Source: Pholis gunnellus
Lineage: Eukaryota; Chordata; Actinopteri; Perciformes; Pholidae
DNA: 64,000 bases
Direction of reading: 5' to 3'
Assembly (NCBI GenBank): GCA_910591455.2
Contig: OU342826.1
Location: forward strand, 10,273,724 to 10,337,723
Part shown: in pieces, positions 50,101 through 61,778 of the stretch
Position numbering within the stretch: position 1 is the first letter of the stretch
Layout of the letters: each line of letters starts with the position of its first letter
Made by a program: the position numbers and the translations under genes
Notes under the pieces: generated by a model
What the model saw: the letters and a program-made list of their open reading frames with translations, nothing else
The model's database searches: none
What the model was told of the DNA's origin: nothing

Positions 50101-50232
50101 CTCCCCGGAAAAGAAGAACAAGCTCCGGGGTGGAAGAGGAGGAAGGAAGAGTGTTGTTTTTTTTTGTGCCTTCCAAAGGAGTCGCCGTAGCCGGGGTTTA
50201 GGCGTTGGCACCCGGGCAGGGAGTCCCTCGCC
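42071..50232. other. Intergenic region between ppp1r14b and plcb3, with plcb3 5'UTR at its end
   Basis: No supported gene. A repeat cluster lies at 48150-48470. Possible transposon-like sequence at about 44170-44620 (GGGCCCCTGGGC twice). (AC)n at 45029-45067; GT/CA runs near 47160-47200 and 47290-47322. GA/CT-rich sequence from 49550 to 49850 and a CG-rich stretch at 49895-49960 probably mark the plcb3 promoter and 5'UTR; no TATA box was found. Confidence 0.45.
48150..48470. repeat. Interspersed fish repeat fragments
   Basis: CAGTGGTTACCAACAGTTTT with GGTTTGCGGCCCCTGAAAGC resembles a hAT-type terminus (CAGTGGTTCTCAACCTTTTT). It is followed by AAAAGTACACTTTGTACAGT, TACTCCACTACGTTTCAGAG and CAGATTAAGATTTTACATG, which match a very common teleost dispersed repeat. 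Boundaries approximate. Confidence 0.5.
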
Positions 50233-50331
50233 ATGGCCGGGGCCAAGCCGGGAGTCCACGCGCTGCAGCTCAAACCCGTGTGCGTCCACGAATTGCTGAA
50301 GAAGGGGGGCAAATTCATCAAATGGGACGAG
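50233..50331 (+). CDS. plcb3: plcb3 coding exon 1
   Basis: 33 codons, donor GTGAGA at 50332; preceded by a CG-rich 5'UTR. Confidence 0.95.
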
Positions 50332-50745
50332 GTGAGAATGAAACGTGTCCCAAATGCTCAGGCAGCTCTTAAAGCCTTCGAAGTGACAACAAATCTTTGT
50401 TTCTTGACTTAAACAAAAAAAAGAAAAAAAAAGTTCCTTCAAGTTCCTCCTGATGTAATCGGCTTTGACTAAGAGACAAGACGACACGAGACATGACAGC
50501 CTGCTTTTGACAGTAGGCCCACTGTTGTGAAGGGACACACGAGACTGGTGTGTATGTGTGTGTGTGTGTGTGTGTTTGTGTGCGTGTAAGACACACACGG
50601 ACAATGTGTGCAGGTGTGTGCACAGCCTTTCCAAAAAAAAAAGAAAAATGCTCCGAACACAGAAGCCCACTATGTGTGCAAGTGTGCGTTAATCAGAGAC
50701 TGTAGTAGAAAACTCCCCTGTAGGTACCAGCAGGCATCAGTGCTT

Positions 50746-50782
<37 letters not shown>

Positions 50783-51244
50783 GAATTCTTGTCAAGCCGG
50801 TTTTCTTCGGGCTCAGGTTCAGTTCAGACTCATTCTTTCACCCTGCTGTGTCTCTCTCTTCCTGTACTCCCCCCCCCCCCCCCCCCCCCCCACCAGCTGG
50901 TTAGTGGAGAAAGCACCTGTTTGAGTGGGAATCCCATAGAAGCTGTCTCCATTTGAGAGATTTGAGCGCACCTTGAGCTGAAATAATTTATACTTTTGTT
51001 AAAAGTTGCTAAACGTTGTTGTTGTTTTTGTTTCGATGACAACATAAATCATGTCAACACATTCTTTCTTTCTACTGCTCCATTTTCCCCTCTGTGTATT
51101 TATTTCTGTAGCGGTGTGTCTGGCAACCCTGACATACGCCTGCCCATGTCAGCGACCATAATTATTATGTGTGTGTGTGTGTGTGTGTGTTGGGGTTTTC
51201 TGAGGCAGAGTGCAGGGCCATTCTGCAATCTCTACAGAGAAAGA

Positions 51245-51280
<36 letters not shown>

Positions 51281-53445
51281 ATGTGTCTGAGCGGCCATCA
51301 ATGATTAACCGAGTTGCTGACTGATCTGGCACTGACTGAAGGCCTGTGTCTTCCAACAGTTTCAAGTGTGTGTGTGTGTGTGTTTGTGTGTGCGTGTGGT
51401 GATCATCGAATTATTGCAGATAGAAGTCCACAGTTCCAATATGGCTTTCATCATAGGTGTACTTTGCAGATATGAGGTCAGGTTTGGTGGTACTTGCACA
51501 AACGCAAACAAAGAAATGGACAAACACCAGTTTTGAATGTAAAACCACTTATTAGCAACAGAGCTTCACACTGCAGTGGTATCGGGATGTGTGTGTGTGT
51601 GTGTGTGTTTGGCTTAGCGAGAAGGGTCTTGTCACGCAAACAGTGCATACCATGTCCTTTTGATTTCCCTTCCTTTCTCTGCCTCAGTCTCAGACACACT
51701 GTCTCTCTCTGTCTCTCCCTCTTAAAGGGAATTCCCAGGAAATGGTTACGCTGGCGATAAAGTGTGTGAACACTCAAAAACATGTGCATGCTTGTGTATA
51801 TTTCATCCCGTCTATTTGCTATTGCCCACTAAAATCAACATGTGAATGATGGAGGATAGATGGAGAGAGAGAGAGAGAGCACATCTGGGAGAGGAGGGAT
51901 GTGGATTCTGAATAATTGCAGGAATGCTTTTGTATTTGAGATGCTCCATTGTTAAACATCAATATAACAAAATGAGTCCACGGTTGAGACGGTACAAATT
52001 CCGTCTTCAATCAGTTAGTTTTTCCTGTCCCGTAAGGCATATCGTTCAGATATGCGTTTCTCTGTTTGCGGTCATTGTGAATCGAACATCTTTCGTGTTG
52101 AACTATGAGTCGGACAAAACGAGCAACTTAACGGTGATGGATTAATCAGTGGTAATAGGCCGTTGTTAATTGCAGCCCCCACGGTGCAGTTATCCAGCCA
52201 ACACTGCTCAGTGAGACAGGCTTCACATCTTCTAGTAATATTGTCACAAAGGGACCCCTCGACTTATCCCCAACCTGTCAGAAAGTCATTGAACAAACCG
52301 CATATTTTCCTGTTTCCTTCCACAAAAGCAAGGCGAGACTGTCTGAACGTCTTCCTGATGACCTTGTTTACTGACTAGTCATAATGACAATTAATGACTT
52401 GTATAGCTGAATCATTTAGCGCTTTTAAGGCAGACAATCATTTGCTCCTGGGCTCCATCATAACACCGAAGCATTCCAATGTCCCAAACATGAGAAAATA
52501 AGAACTTGTTGCAGCTAAAAGTTGTGATACACGGCCTCTTTTATGAGAGATCAACCTGCATGGCCAAAACAGAAGTTTGCACAGATTTGCATAAAAATAT
52601 GTTTACAACTTTCTCACATAGCTTGTAGGGCATATTTGAATAGTGCTCAATAATTGCTCATGCCACTTTTTTAAAAAAAATATGGCATTTGATTGCCTGG
52701 TACGAAGGCAGTGTTTTCAAATCTTGTAAATGATTCCAAAGCCGGCGTGCACGCACTTTCCTTTTTACAAGTTGAGAACAGACTCTTGGGACTCTGAAGG
52801 TAATCCACATCAAATGCAGCGTGACTCAATTTGGCTCAGTTGGATGGGAATGAAAGAAGATGTACCGTGCTGCTGAACCACCGGGAGCTGCTTGGAATTT
52901 GTTTAAGTTTATTGTTAAGATGTATTGATTACCTGGACAAATGATGAATCCATCTGTAATTTATCAAAAAGAGCTGCTCGCCTCAAAGCCGCGGTATAAA
53001 AGTGTTCTGGAGCTCAGAAGTAATAGTCCACCGAGGACACGTGGATCATTTAAGTGTCCGTCTGTGTTTTAACAGGGGAGTTGACCATTGGGCTACTGTC
53101 CCCAAAAAAACGTGGCGTACCGCTTTAAGGATTTGGCTAAAGTGAGAAAAGAATTAGGACACACACACACAAACACACGCGCAGAAAATGCCCGAGGGCA
53201 GTGCAGTTTGTTTACATGAAAACCCCACTTTTCACCCCGTCTCTCTCTCTCTCTCTCCTCTCTCTCTCTTTCTCTCTCTCCGCCGCCTTCCTCATCACCA
53301 CGTCCTCCTCCACATGGCTTTTCTTCATCTTCGGCCTCTTCTCCTTCAGCTTCTCTTTTTTTGCTCCTTCACTTTTCTACCTGATACTCATCTGTCGCTG
53401 AGATGCTGTTGCAGTCTACTGAAGCCCCATCAAATGACACGCACG

Positions 53446-53486
<41 letters not shown>

Positions 53487-56400
53487 TGACTCATGGAGGA
53501 GGAGGAGGAGGATGAGGAATGCATTCCAAATTGACCGTCTCTCTTTTGTGTTTTGGCTTGTATACACACACGTGTGTGTGTTCATATACGTGTGTGTGTG
53601 TCTGTGTGTGGTTGTTTTGTTCTGGGTGTGTGTTTTCCCATTGAATGACTTCCTGTTGGAGCTTGTTGTAAGGCTCCAGAGCCAAACCATTTTCCCCTCT
53701 CTCCCTCTCCTTCCCACCCTCCCCCTCCCCTCCGTCTGCTGCTGCTGCTGCTGCTGCTCCGCCCTCTGAAGCCCGGCCACAATTCAATTGAGACGAATCC
53801 CAACTGGAATTCAGTTAAAATTCCTCCCAAACAACCAATTAAACACACAGAGCAGCTCGGCTCTCTGTCGGTGTGCCGTGGAGCGCACAAAAGTGGAAAT
53901 ACTCAATCATCTGCTCACCTGATATTATTAACATTTACCTCCTTTTGAAGACTGTTGCATTCATCTGGATTACATTTGCACCTGGTATTAAAATACTCTT
54001 CCACTCTGCCACTTTCCTGTACATCATGTGCCTTTGCGTGGTTATACTTTGAACATTCGCACTGTATATACACTTTTTGTCTTTAAACAAAAGGAGAATT
54101 CCTCTCGGGGCACAAACACTCTTACATGTTTTCCTTGCTCAGAACCATATGGGGGAAAGTGCAATTTCTTTGATTTGATTTGTTTATGTTCACATTGCCC
54201 AATTACAAGCAGACCAGGGCTTGTAAACAAAGTCACATGGTATCACTATCTGCTTAATTGGACGGTTTTGGGAATGTGACGGTTTTGGCTCCGGCTTCCA
54301 AATGTCTGTAACTTGAGTAGAGCATGATGTACCATAAAATGTTGCATTTTGAGGTTGTTTCCTGCAGTTTGGTTGAGATTATACAGTCGGAGTTTTACAG
54401 GACGCACCGCAGTTCACTTTGAGGAGCTCCAAACTATGACGCAACAGTTGAGAACGCTAAAGACACTTCAATGCCGCTATTGTTCTCAGTGTTCATCAGC
54501 ACACTGTTGCCAAACCAAACTGACTGCAGACACTTGTTCATTTAAATATCCTGACGAGATATTTTGGAATCTACCGTTTTCACCACCCCTTTAGTTTGAA
54601 GATACTCTAAGTACCGACATGCTGCATTTTTGAATTTTGAATTTGCTTATCCTCTTTCTTGGTGCGAGTTGAGATGGGAAGATAAATACCAATCTCACGT
54701 CTGTACGGTAAAAACGTTGACTTGGATAATATTTTCTTTTTGATAGTTTGAAATTTCTCCCTGTACACTTTCTTCCTCTGCATGTGGGGAGTTGCCCAGC
54801 AGCTCCTTCTATTGTCTTGTTAGTTGTTCCTGCTTGGCTTTGGCCAGTTCTTGGTTAAACCGTCACTTTATATCACACCATCTAATGTTCGTTGCCACAG
54901 CACTGGTGACAATATCCACTGCTGCTCTCGTAAATTAAAGATGTTTTACTAACTGCCTCCACTGTTCATGTTGCAGACACAGCGTGCATTACATTGGCTG
55001 TACGGGGTGTTGAAAGTCCTTGCGCAAGGCGAGATGGTTTCGTTACAACTTGGAACGCATTTTATACCCGAGATGTGGCAGCCAATATACCAAAATGAAA
55101 CCGCTTCTATCTTTGGCTGCAGATCTCTTCTGTAATCAGAGGTGCTGTGTCATCGTGACCGTCTGCGGGGGTGGGGGTGTGGGGATAATGGGCCCCGCTT
55201 TTTTTGCCAACTGTTCCCGTGTTTCCATCAAAAAGTGGATGCCCTGGTTTAGCACTAGATAGACGGAAGGAAGCAACAAGCCACAAGTTGCCATTATCGG
55301 TCAGTGAAAGGGTAAATGTTTAGGAGATGAGAGCGGGAGTGAGAGGAGGAGGAGGAGGAGGAGGAAACGCAGGCTTGTGCGAAGGTCTGACGCCATGCCG
55401 AGAAACACTGCTGACATCCTGACAGAGTGGTGAGAAACGAGGGATGGATGGATGGATAGAGGGAGGGGTGGGGGGGGGGGAGAGGTGGAAGGTCAACCAC
55501 AGCCACATGTGAAGTGTGGGACTGACATCTGGACTGCTCCGTCTCTACTCCTACTCGCTTCCACTCGCTACACATGTAACCTTGTTGTGTCTCTGTATCT
55601 TGGATGAGATCTCTTCCCCATTCTTTCTGTGGCCATCTTTCTATCAACTCTCTCTTCCTCCTTCTTCCAGTCTGTCTGCTTCCGGTCTTTTTAGTTTTGT
55701 TTCCCCTCTGTTGTCTTCTTTCTTTTGTACTACTAGGTTTAAAGGTCCTCCACTCCTTACAGCCCATATAATCCACATTTCGAAGCTTTTAAAAAGTGTC
55801 TCAGAGTTGGTAGAGGTCTTGTTTGTCACCACGCAATTGCCTGCTTTTAGTGGTTGTCCTGTGAATACCATGTCTTCAACACGTCAGCTTTTTCATTCTT
55901 GACACATCTATTTCTCTCACTTGTTGTACTTGTAGCTGAATGCGACACTGAAAGCTTCCAGGAGAGGCCGTCTGAAAATGATCCTCGTATCCCTGTAGCC
56001 GTCCCACACCCAACAGTGGCTGTGACACCGACGTTGGTGCAGGAGAATTTGATACTCGTAACGGCGGATGATCTGAAACGGAAATCTTGCCACTTTATTT
56101 AAGTCAATGCAAACTGTGCACACCGGGGTAAAGTTCAGCAGTTGGAACATGGCACTGCCACTGGCGGGGTTAGTGGTTCATTTCCTGAGTGGATGTTTGA
56201 TCGGGTGAAGGTTAAAGGACTTCTGTGGAGAAATTAGTCCCAGAGGTTCCTCAAATACTGGATATGTTTACACCTATTGCATGTAATGCTGTTCTGATAA
56301 ACACATCTCCCACACGCCATTTACCACTTCACTAAATATTAACCGCACTGACCTTTTTGTTTTATATTCTATAGCTTACGTTCCCTCTCTGGCCCCATGC

Positions 56401-59400
56401 TTTCCTCTTCTCGGTCTCTCTTTCTCTTTCTCTCTTGAGTCCAAAGTTCACCTGCTGTCATCAACTTTTACCATGTTGCCAAAGCAGCGGCTCAAACACA
56501 CTCGCGCTAAGTGCACACTGGCCCTCTTTCTCACACCAGTCGCGGAACATGCACACGTTGTGGCGGACCAAAGGTGCGATTGGAGCAGTTTGCGTTCTTT
56601 ATCGGCTTCTCTTGACTCGCATTGCACAACGCGCGCTCGTTAATTTGTGGTGAAGGCCGTATCTAGGAAGAGAGGCAGAAGCCACGTGTGTCTTTCTGCA
56701 TGTGCTCGCCCTCATAGATTGTGGGGTTTTCAAGAGGGACTCATTAGCTGGTGTCAGTCTATATGCAAGACCTCGGCCTCAGAGGGTGGTCCAGCCCACT
56801 TTGTGTGTGTTTGACATTACGGCCAGGTAATGAAGGGGTTTGTCAGAGGGTCAGGGGCTCTGGAGAAAGAGACCTGGTCTTTAATCAATTATTAAGGAGG
56901 GAAACCGGCAATCAAAGTGTTGGCGGGAGAGTGATTTGAAGGGATGATTGACATGGAGAGAAAGACGTGAAAAGAAATGAGGCGAGACTTCAGAGGGTCT
57001 CTGCATATGGCAGTTAATTAGGGAGCGGGGTGAGGTCCAATTATTGACATACCACCCACTCTCACACTGAAAACGCACCATAGGGTGTATGCTGGTAAAC
57101 AAGTTGCCTGTAGGGAGGGCATGCAGTCATTTCTAACCATTACCCTTCATTTCAGCTGGAAGCTATAGTGACATTTTGTGTTGTAAAACTTTCTATAGTT
57201 ACAGTGACACTTGGCACGAAAAAGTGGGTAAAGACAAATGAATGACTATATTTACTGTCATTAGCCCGTTGATGAATCATTTGATTTGTAAATGGCCATT
57301 ACAATGTTGGTGACTTCTTCAGATTGTCCAACCAACAGTCCAAACCCCAAACTTATTCAATTTATAAAGACAAATTGAATTTAAATTCAGTTTTTGATGC
57401 TGTAATTGGAGAATGTTTGACCCTTTGCCTGATTTGAACCTAACCAAATAAAATACTTCAAGTGAGGAGATTCGTGAATACAAATGGAAAGATTGAAAGA
57501 TGAATTACGGAAAGATACAAGAGAGAACAAGTGTATCGACTGTGTGCGTCATGGTGATGGGCAGCACTAGAAAGCAACCGCCAGGTATGTAAAACTCAGC
57601 CGGCACAACATGCAAATACATCTGACCCAAATGGTGTGTGTGTACGTGTGTGTATGTGTGTGTACGTGTGTGTACGTACAGCTTCCTGTCTGTGTGGCTT
57701 GAAGACTATATGGGAGATGCTGTTATATCACTGGTCACATGGGCCTTTAGATCACATTCTTCTGGGAAAATGTGCACGTGTATCCGGTCCCAGGGGAGTT
57801 CCCCACCTATTCTGCAAAGAAGAGAACTAGTTGCATCAACTGAGCCTCTTGTGAAATGGTTTAGATACAGTTAAGAGAGGGAGACACCTTATCGGCCTCA
57901 CCCCTACAGGCGGGTGGGTGAAACGTACCTCAATACATTGTGCTACGTACTTGTACTAACCAGCACTGCTCTGATTTGTCTAAAAGCTGTCTGCCCATTG
58001 GAATGTCCCCCGCTGTTGATATTAAGGGCTGAAGACAGGTTTCTGTTGCACCTGCAGCAGCATCACTACAGCTGTTGAACTGTCAAAGTAATACCAACAC
58101 ACGGTGTATGTGATGAATTCTATCACTTAACTATGAATTTGTCTCTTATCAATCAAATAAGGAGCACCCCTCCCCGAACAATATACAATAACTAGAGCAC
58201 ACGGCACCAGTGTTTCTGCTGCTCAATCACAAGTTGCATCACTTATTTTCCACAGCCGACAGTTTGCCAGCTAGCAGCGGTGTGCCGGCCGTCTGGCAAA
58301 CCGCGATAAATCCTCGCGGGCCGCCGCATCGGTGGGCCTGTGTTAATGGGGCGTGGCTTCAGAGCCTCCAGTAGACACGCCCCCCGGGGTTTCAGAGCAG
58401 AGAATATTGCTTATTTTTTCACAATCTTAAAACCATATTTTATGTACTGGCTGCCCTCTTGGTTGTGGTTTGACAAACTCTGAACAGAACATATTTATTT
58501 TTGCTTCATCCAGACCTTAAATGCCGGGTGCTCTTGGGGAGAGATCGGGTATTAACCCATGCCCAAACGGGTGGTGCGAATGGGTCAGACTGAGATTGAA
58601 AACATAGTTATTATCACACAGTCAATACAGCTTTAATGTGTGGAAGTGATATTTCTGTCTCCTGTTTATTGCTGCTGAACATGACCTGATGGATGCTCTA
58701 TTCCTACAGCTTATGAGTCTACCGTAGTACAAAGCAGCTATGCCATAGTTTGTGTGTGTGTGTATGGAAACCATACATTTAAAGGTCCAGTGTGTAGGGT
58801 TTAGGGGATCTCATGGGTACTAATGGAATATAATGTTCTTAACTATGTTTTCACCTGAAACCAAGAATCGTGGTATTTTCGGTAGCTCAGAATGAACCCT
58901 TCGCACCTACATTGGGAGCGGGTCCTCTTCGCGGAGTCCGCCACGTTTCTACAGTAGTTCAGAACAGGAAACCAAGCTCTGGAGAGAGCCGTTCACTTTG
59001 AGTGAGTGTAGAACTGGTATCGCCACCCACCGTCTGAATTTTATTGCTCCTAAAGAAGGCGCGGCCGCAGCGTTCACACGGCTCACGCTCCCACAGTGGA
59101 GCTTGAAACGGCTGTAAACGTGTATTGTGAGGGTGCTCTTATTGTTGGAAACTGGCTGAAAAGGAACGTAAATCTGTCTTTTGAAGTCAAATTTGTCGGA
59201 AGAGATCGCATAAGTAGATTTGCAGGTGTTTTTTTGTTTTTGTTAGTATGTTGATCAGCTGCAGCAAATATTTCCGGGGAATATGTAACAACAGTATAAT
59301 TTGCCTTTTATCGCCCAAGACGGTCATTCTGATTTGCAACTGATTTGCATGTCATGCATTTTGTAGAAAGCACAGTAGTCTCTGCTAATACGAATGAGAG

Positions 59401-60579
59401 TTGCTTTGTTCTCAGCACTTTGGCTGTTGGGACATCTGGGCTCTCCAAACTTTCCAGTTTTTTATTGTGATCATTTTCTGTTGACTCAGAAAATCAAACC
59501 GCGCAGAGATGAGCAAACACAAGCCGTAATGGCTGCAGATATTCAAGCTCAGGCTTCGTTGCAAGTTGATCACGTAACTCTAAGTCGGACGCCCACTTTA
59601 AAACCACTGAATTCCCTGTTTGCTTATTAAGGTCTCATGATGCGGTTTGGCTTTGATCTCGTGCTCTCTCCTTTCTACTCCTCCTGACCTTTTTTTGCTT
59701 CTTTCTCCTTTTCAACCATCGAACTTTCCTTCCAATCCGTCTCCTATCCACCTTCATCCCATCGTTCCCCCCGTGTATTCCTTCTGCCCTTATCCCAATC
59801 TAAACATTTACCACTCCTGCTATCTCCTTCTCCTCGCCAGCCGACTTTGGAGCCCAAACTCAAGGTATGTTCAGCTTGAAATGCACTCATAACGTGCATT
59901 TCCTGGGAATGGGACAAAAGTTCAAACGGAGGAGACTCCTTTAAGGACTAGTTCAACGTTTATTCGCTTCCATGTGTAGAGATGGATGAGGAGCCCGATA
60001 AGCTTAATGTGAGCCTAAAGATGGCTCTCTGCCTGAAGGTAACGCAATCTGCTTGTAACATTATATATACATAATTTGCATCGTCTCTCCAAAATGTATT
60101 TTTGAATTGAGGGATGCAGTTAAGAGTTTGTTTTTGTACCTGTTTTCAATTGATTCATATCGACTCTGCTAGATTGTGTTTGTTACGCAGATTTTGAAAT
60201 CATTCAGTCTGAAATGATTATTCAAACGGTCAACATTTGCACATTTACGTGTTAAACATGACACTACGACTATTTATGCGTCCGCTTTGTCTGTCATTGC
60301 ATTTGTTCTGCCCCACTTTAAGAAGCACCGCTTGGATGTGGTCAGTGGTTAGTTGTTTGTGTGTTGCATATCAAAGTTTTGCCTGGCAAACGTTTCTCTG
60401 TCTTCACATCTGATGAAGATGATGATGATGCTTATATTGATGCTCATGATGACATGCGTCATCTGTCACTGTAATAACCAATCTGGATCATCATCCTTGT
60501 TCCCCAGGATGTCTGGACGGTATGTTTGTCTGCTGGACAGGAGTATGACATCTTACCACTGTAATTACACGGCCAGTAG

Positions 60580-60616
<37 letters not shown>

Positions 60617-61709
60617 ATGGGATCTTGCATATGACCCTATAATGACGATGCTAATGACATGTTGATGCAGGCTCCTGCATGAGCCATCGTTATGCTGCGC
60701 ATGAATGACATTTCATGCTGGCCAAACTGTGTGGCTTCTGTCTACAATCCCATAATGGCAAGGAACCATATGACGGCAGGTAGAGCCGCTGCTGCCGTAA
60801 ACGGCTTATTTCATGTCACCCTGCTGCACACAACAAGAAGATTACATTAAATTTTATGGTTTGTGGGTATTGTATTCAAGGTGACCAAGCAGCAACAAGA
60901 CCTGGACTTATTCAGGAGTCCGATCTGTAGTTTTCAGAATCACTGGCTGAGGGGTTCAGCTCTGAAACAAAATGATGGTTTCATACAACCTGGGTGTCAT
61001 TTTCAAAACGTTGGCCACATCAGTAGTATCATTCATTTTTATTTATTTTATTTCACCCAACTCAAACTGACGGATACTTTTTATGATCTAGTTCAAATGC
61101 ACGTAGCCCTATTCTAAACTGTACTGTAACATTTAATTTGTTAGCTTTTTTTTCTCCATTTAACAAAAATAACCTATTTTACTTTAATTTAACAGATTTT
61201 AGCCAAACTTATTTGGAAGAGAAATGAAAGGAAAATGAAATAGTATTTATTTATTTTTTTACTCAAACTCGTAAACACCCCTCACAACTGTGAGTTGGCT
61301 GTGAGTGACTTCCTGGTTTGATTTTGCCGTCGTGCAATGAGGATTATCGTGACATTTCAGGTGTGCTCACATATTCCTCTAAATAAGCTGGTTTGGGTAA
61401 TGCGGCCAAACTGAAAATCTAAACTCCAGTCAGACATCATTGTAGCAATACTGCCATGTTTCCAGACATCAGCAATGACTGTGGAAAGGACGACGTTACC
61501 ATAGCCAATAGAATTGATGGCTACAAGTCTGGAAATAAGACCCACGTTTTAATATACCTCTACGCTGGCTGATGGAAATGAATGTTCGTCCCTCTAACGT
61601 CTCTATTTCTGTTGTCGTCTAGGAGACTAACAGCGGGCCCCCCACCCTGGTCACCCTGAAAGTTGACCCAGATGGATTCTTCCTCTACTGGACTGGAGGG
61701 TCCAACCTG
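50233..61709 (+). CDS. plcb3: Phospholipase C beta 3, 5' part (exons 1-2)
   Basis: Exon 1 (50233-50331) begins MAGAKPGVHALQLKPVCVHE and ends KFIKWDE; exon 2 (61623-61709) reads ETNSGPPTLVTLKVDPDGFF then LYWTGGSNL. Human PLCB3 starts MAGAQPGVHALQLEP, has SKFIKWDE at the same exon border and continues LVTLRVDPNGFFLYWTG. These residues begin the N-terminal PH domain. PLC-beta3 is activated by Gq alpha and by G beta-gamma at the plasma membrane and hydrolyses PIP2 to IP3 and diacylglycerol. Context GCC-ATG-G is a good start. Only the first 62 residues of roughly 1,200 are in the window; EF hands, catalytic X/Y, C2 and the C-terminal domain lie downstream. Both exons are whole codons, and intron 1 is 11.3 kb. 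Confidence 0.95.
50332..61622 (+). other. plcb3 intron 1 (11.3 kb)
   Basis: No exon of another gene is supported. Holds (GT)n at about 50561-50575, 50747-50780, 51168-51190, 51247-51278 and 60584-60614, a 23-base poly-C at 50869-50891, (CTG)8 at about 53737-53758, (AC)n at 53451-53481, a GAG run at about 55335-55365, a dispersed repeat at 58784-59115 and a CG-rich patch at 58260-58390. Confidence 0.6.
58784..59115. repeat. Interspersed repeat common in percomorph fish
   Basis: Starts GGTCCAGTGTGTAGGGTTTA and includes GGGAGCGGGTCCTCTTCGCG and GAGTCCGCCACGTTTCTACA, a combination I recognise from a high-copy percomorph repeat. The far terminus (which should read ...ACACACTGGACC) is not seen, so this copy is truncated on the right. 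Confidence 0.6.
61623..61709 (+). CDS. plcb3: plcb3 coding exon 2
   Basis: 29 codons between acceptor GTCGTCTAG and donor GTGAGA; the donor is followed at once by a (CA)n tract. Confidence 0.95.
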
Positions 61710-61713
61710 GTGA

Positions 61714-61778
<65 letters not shown>

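Noticed and set aside
50047..50670. 207-codon minus-strand frame opposite plcb3 exon 1
   Set aside because: It is antisense to a certain exon, includes CA-repeat and homopolymer translation, and lacks domains.
53188..53769. 193-codon plus-strand frame in plcb3 intron 1
   Set aside because: It is made of CT-, CA-, GT- and CTG-rich low-complexity sequence; no splice support or recognisable domain.
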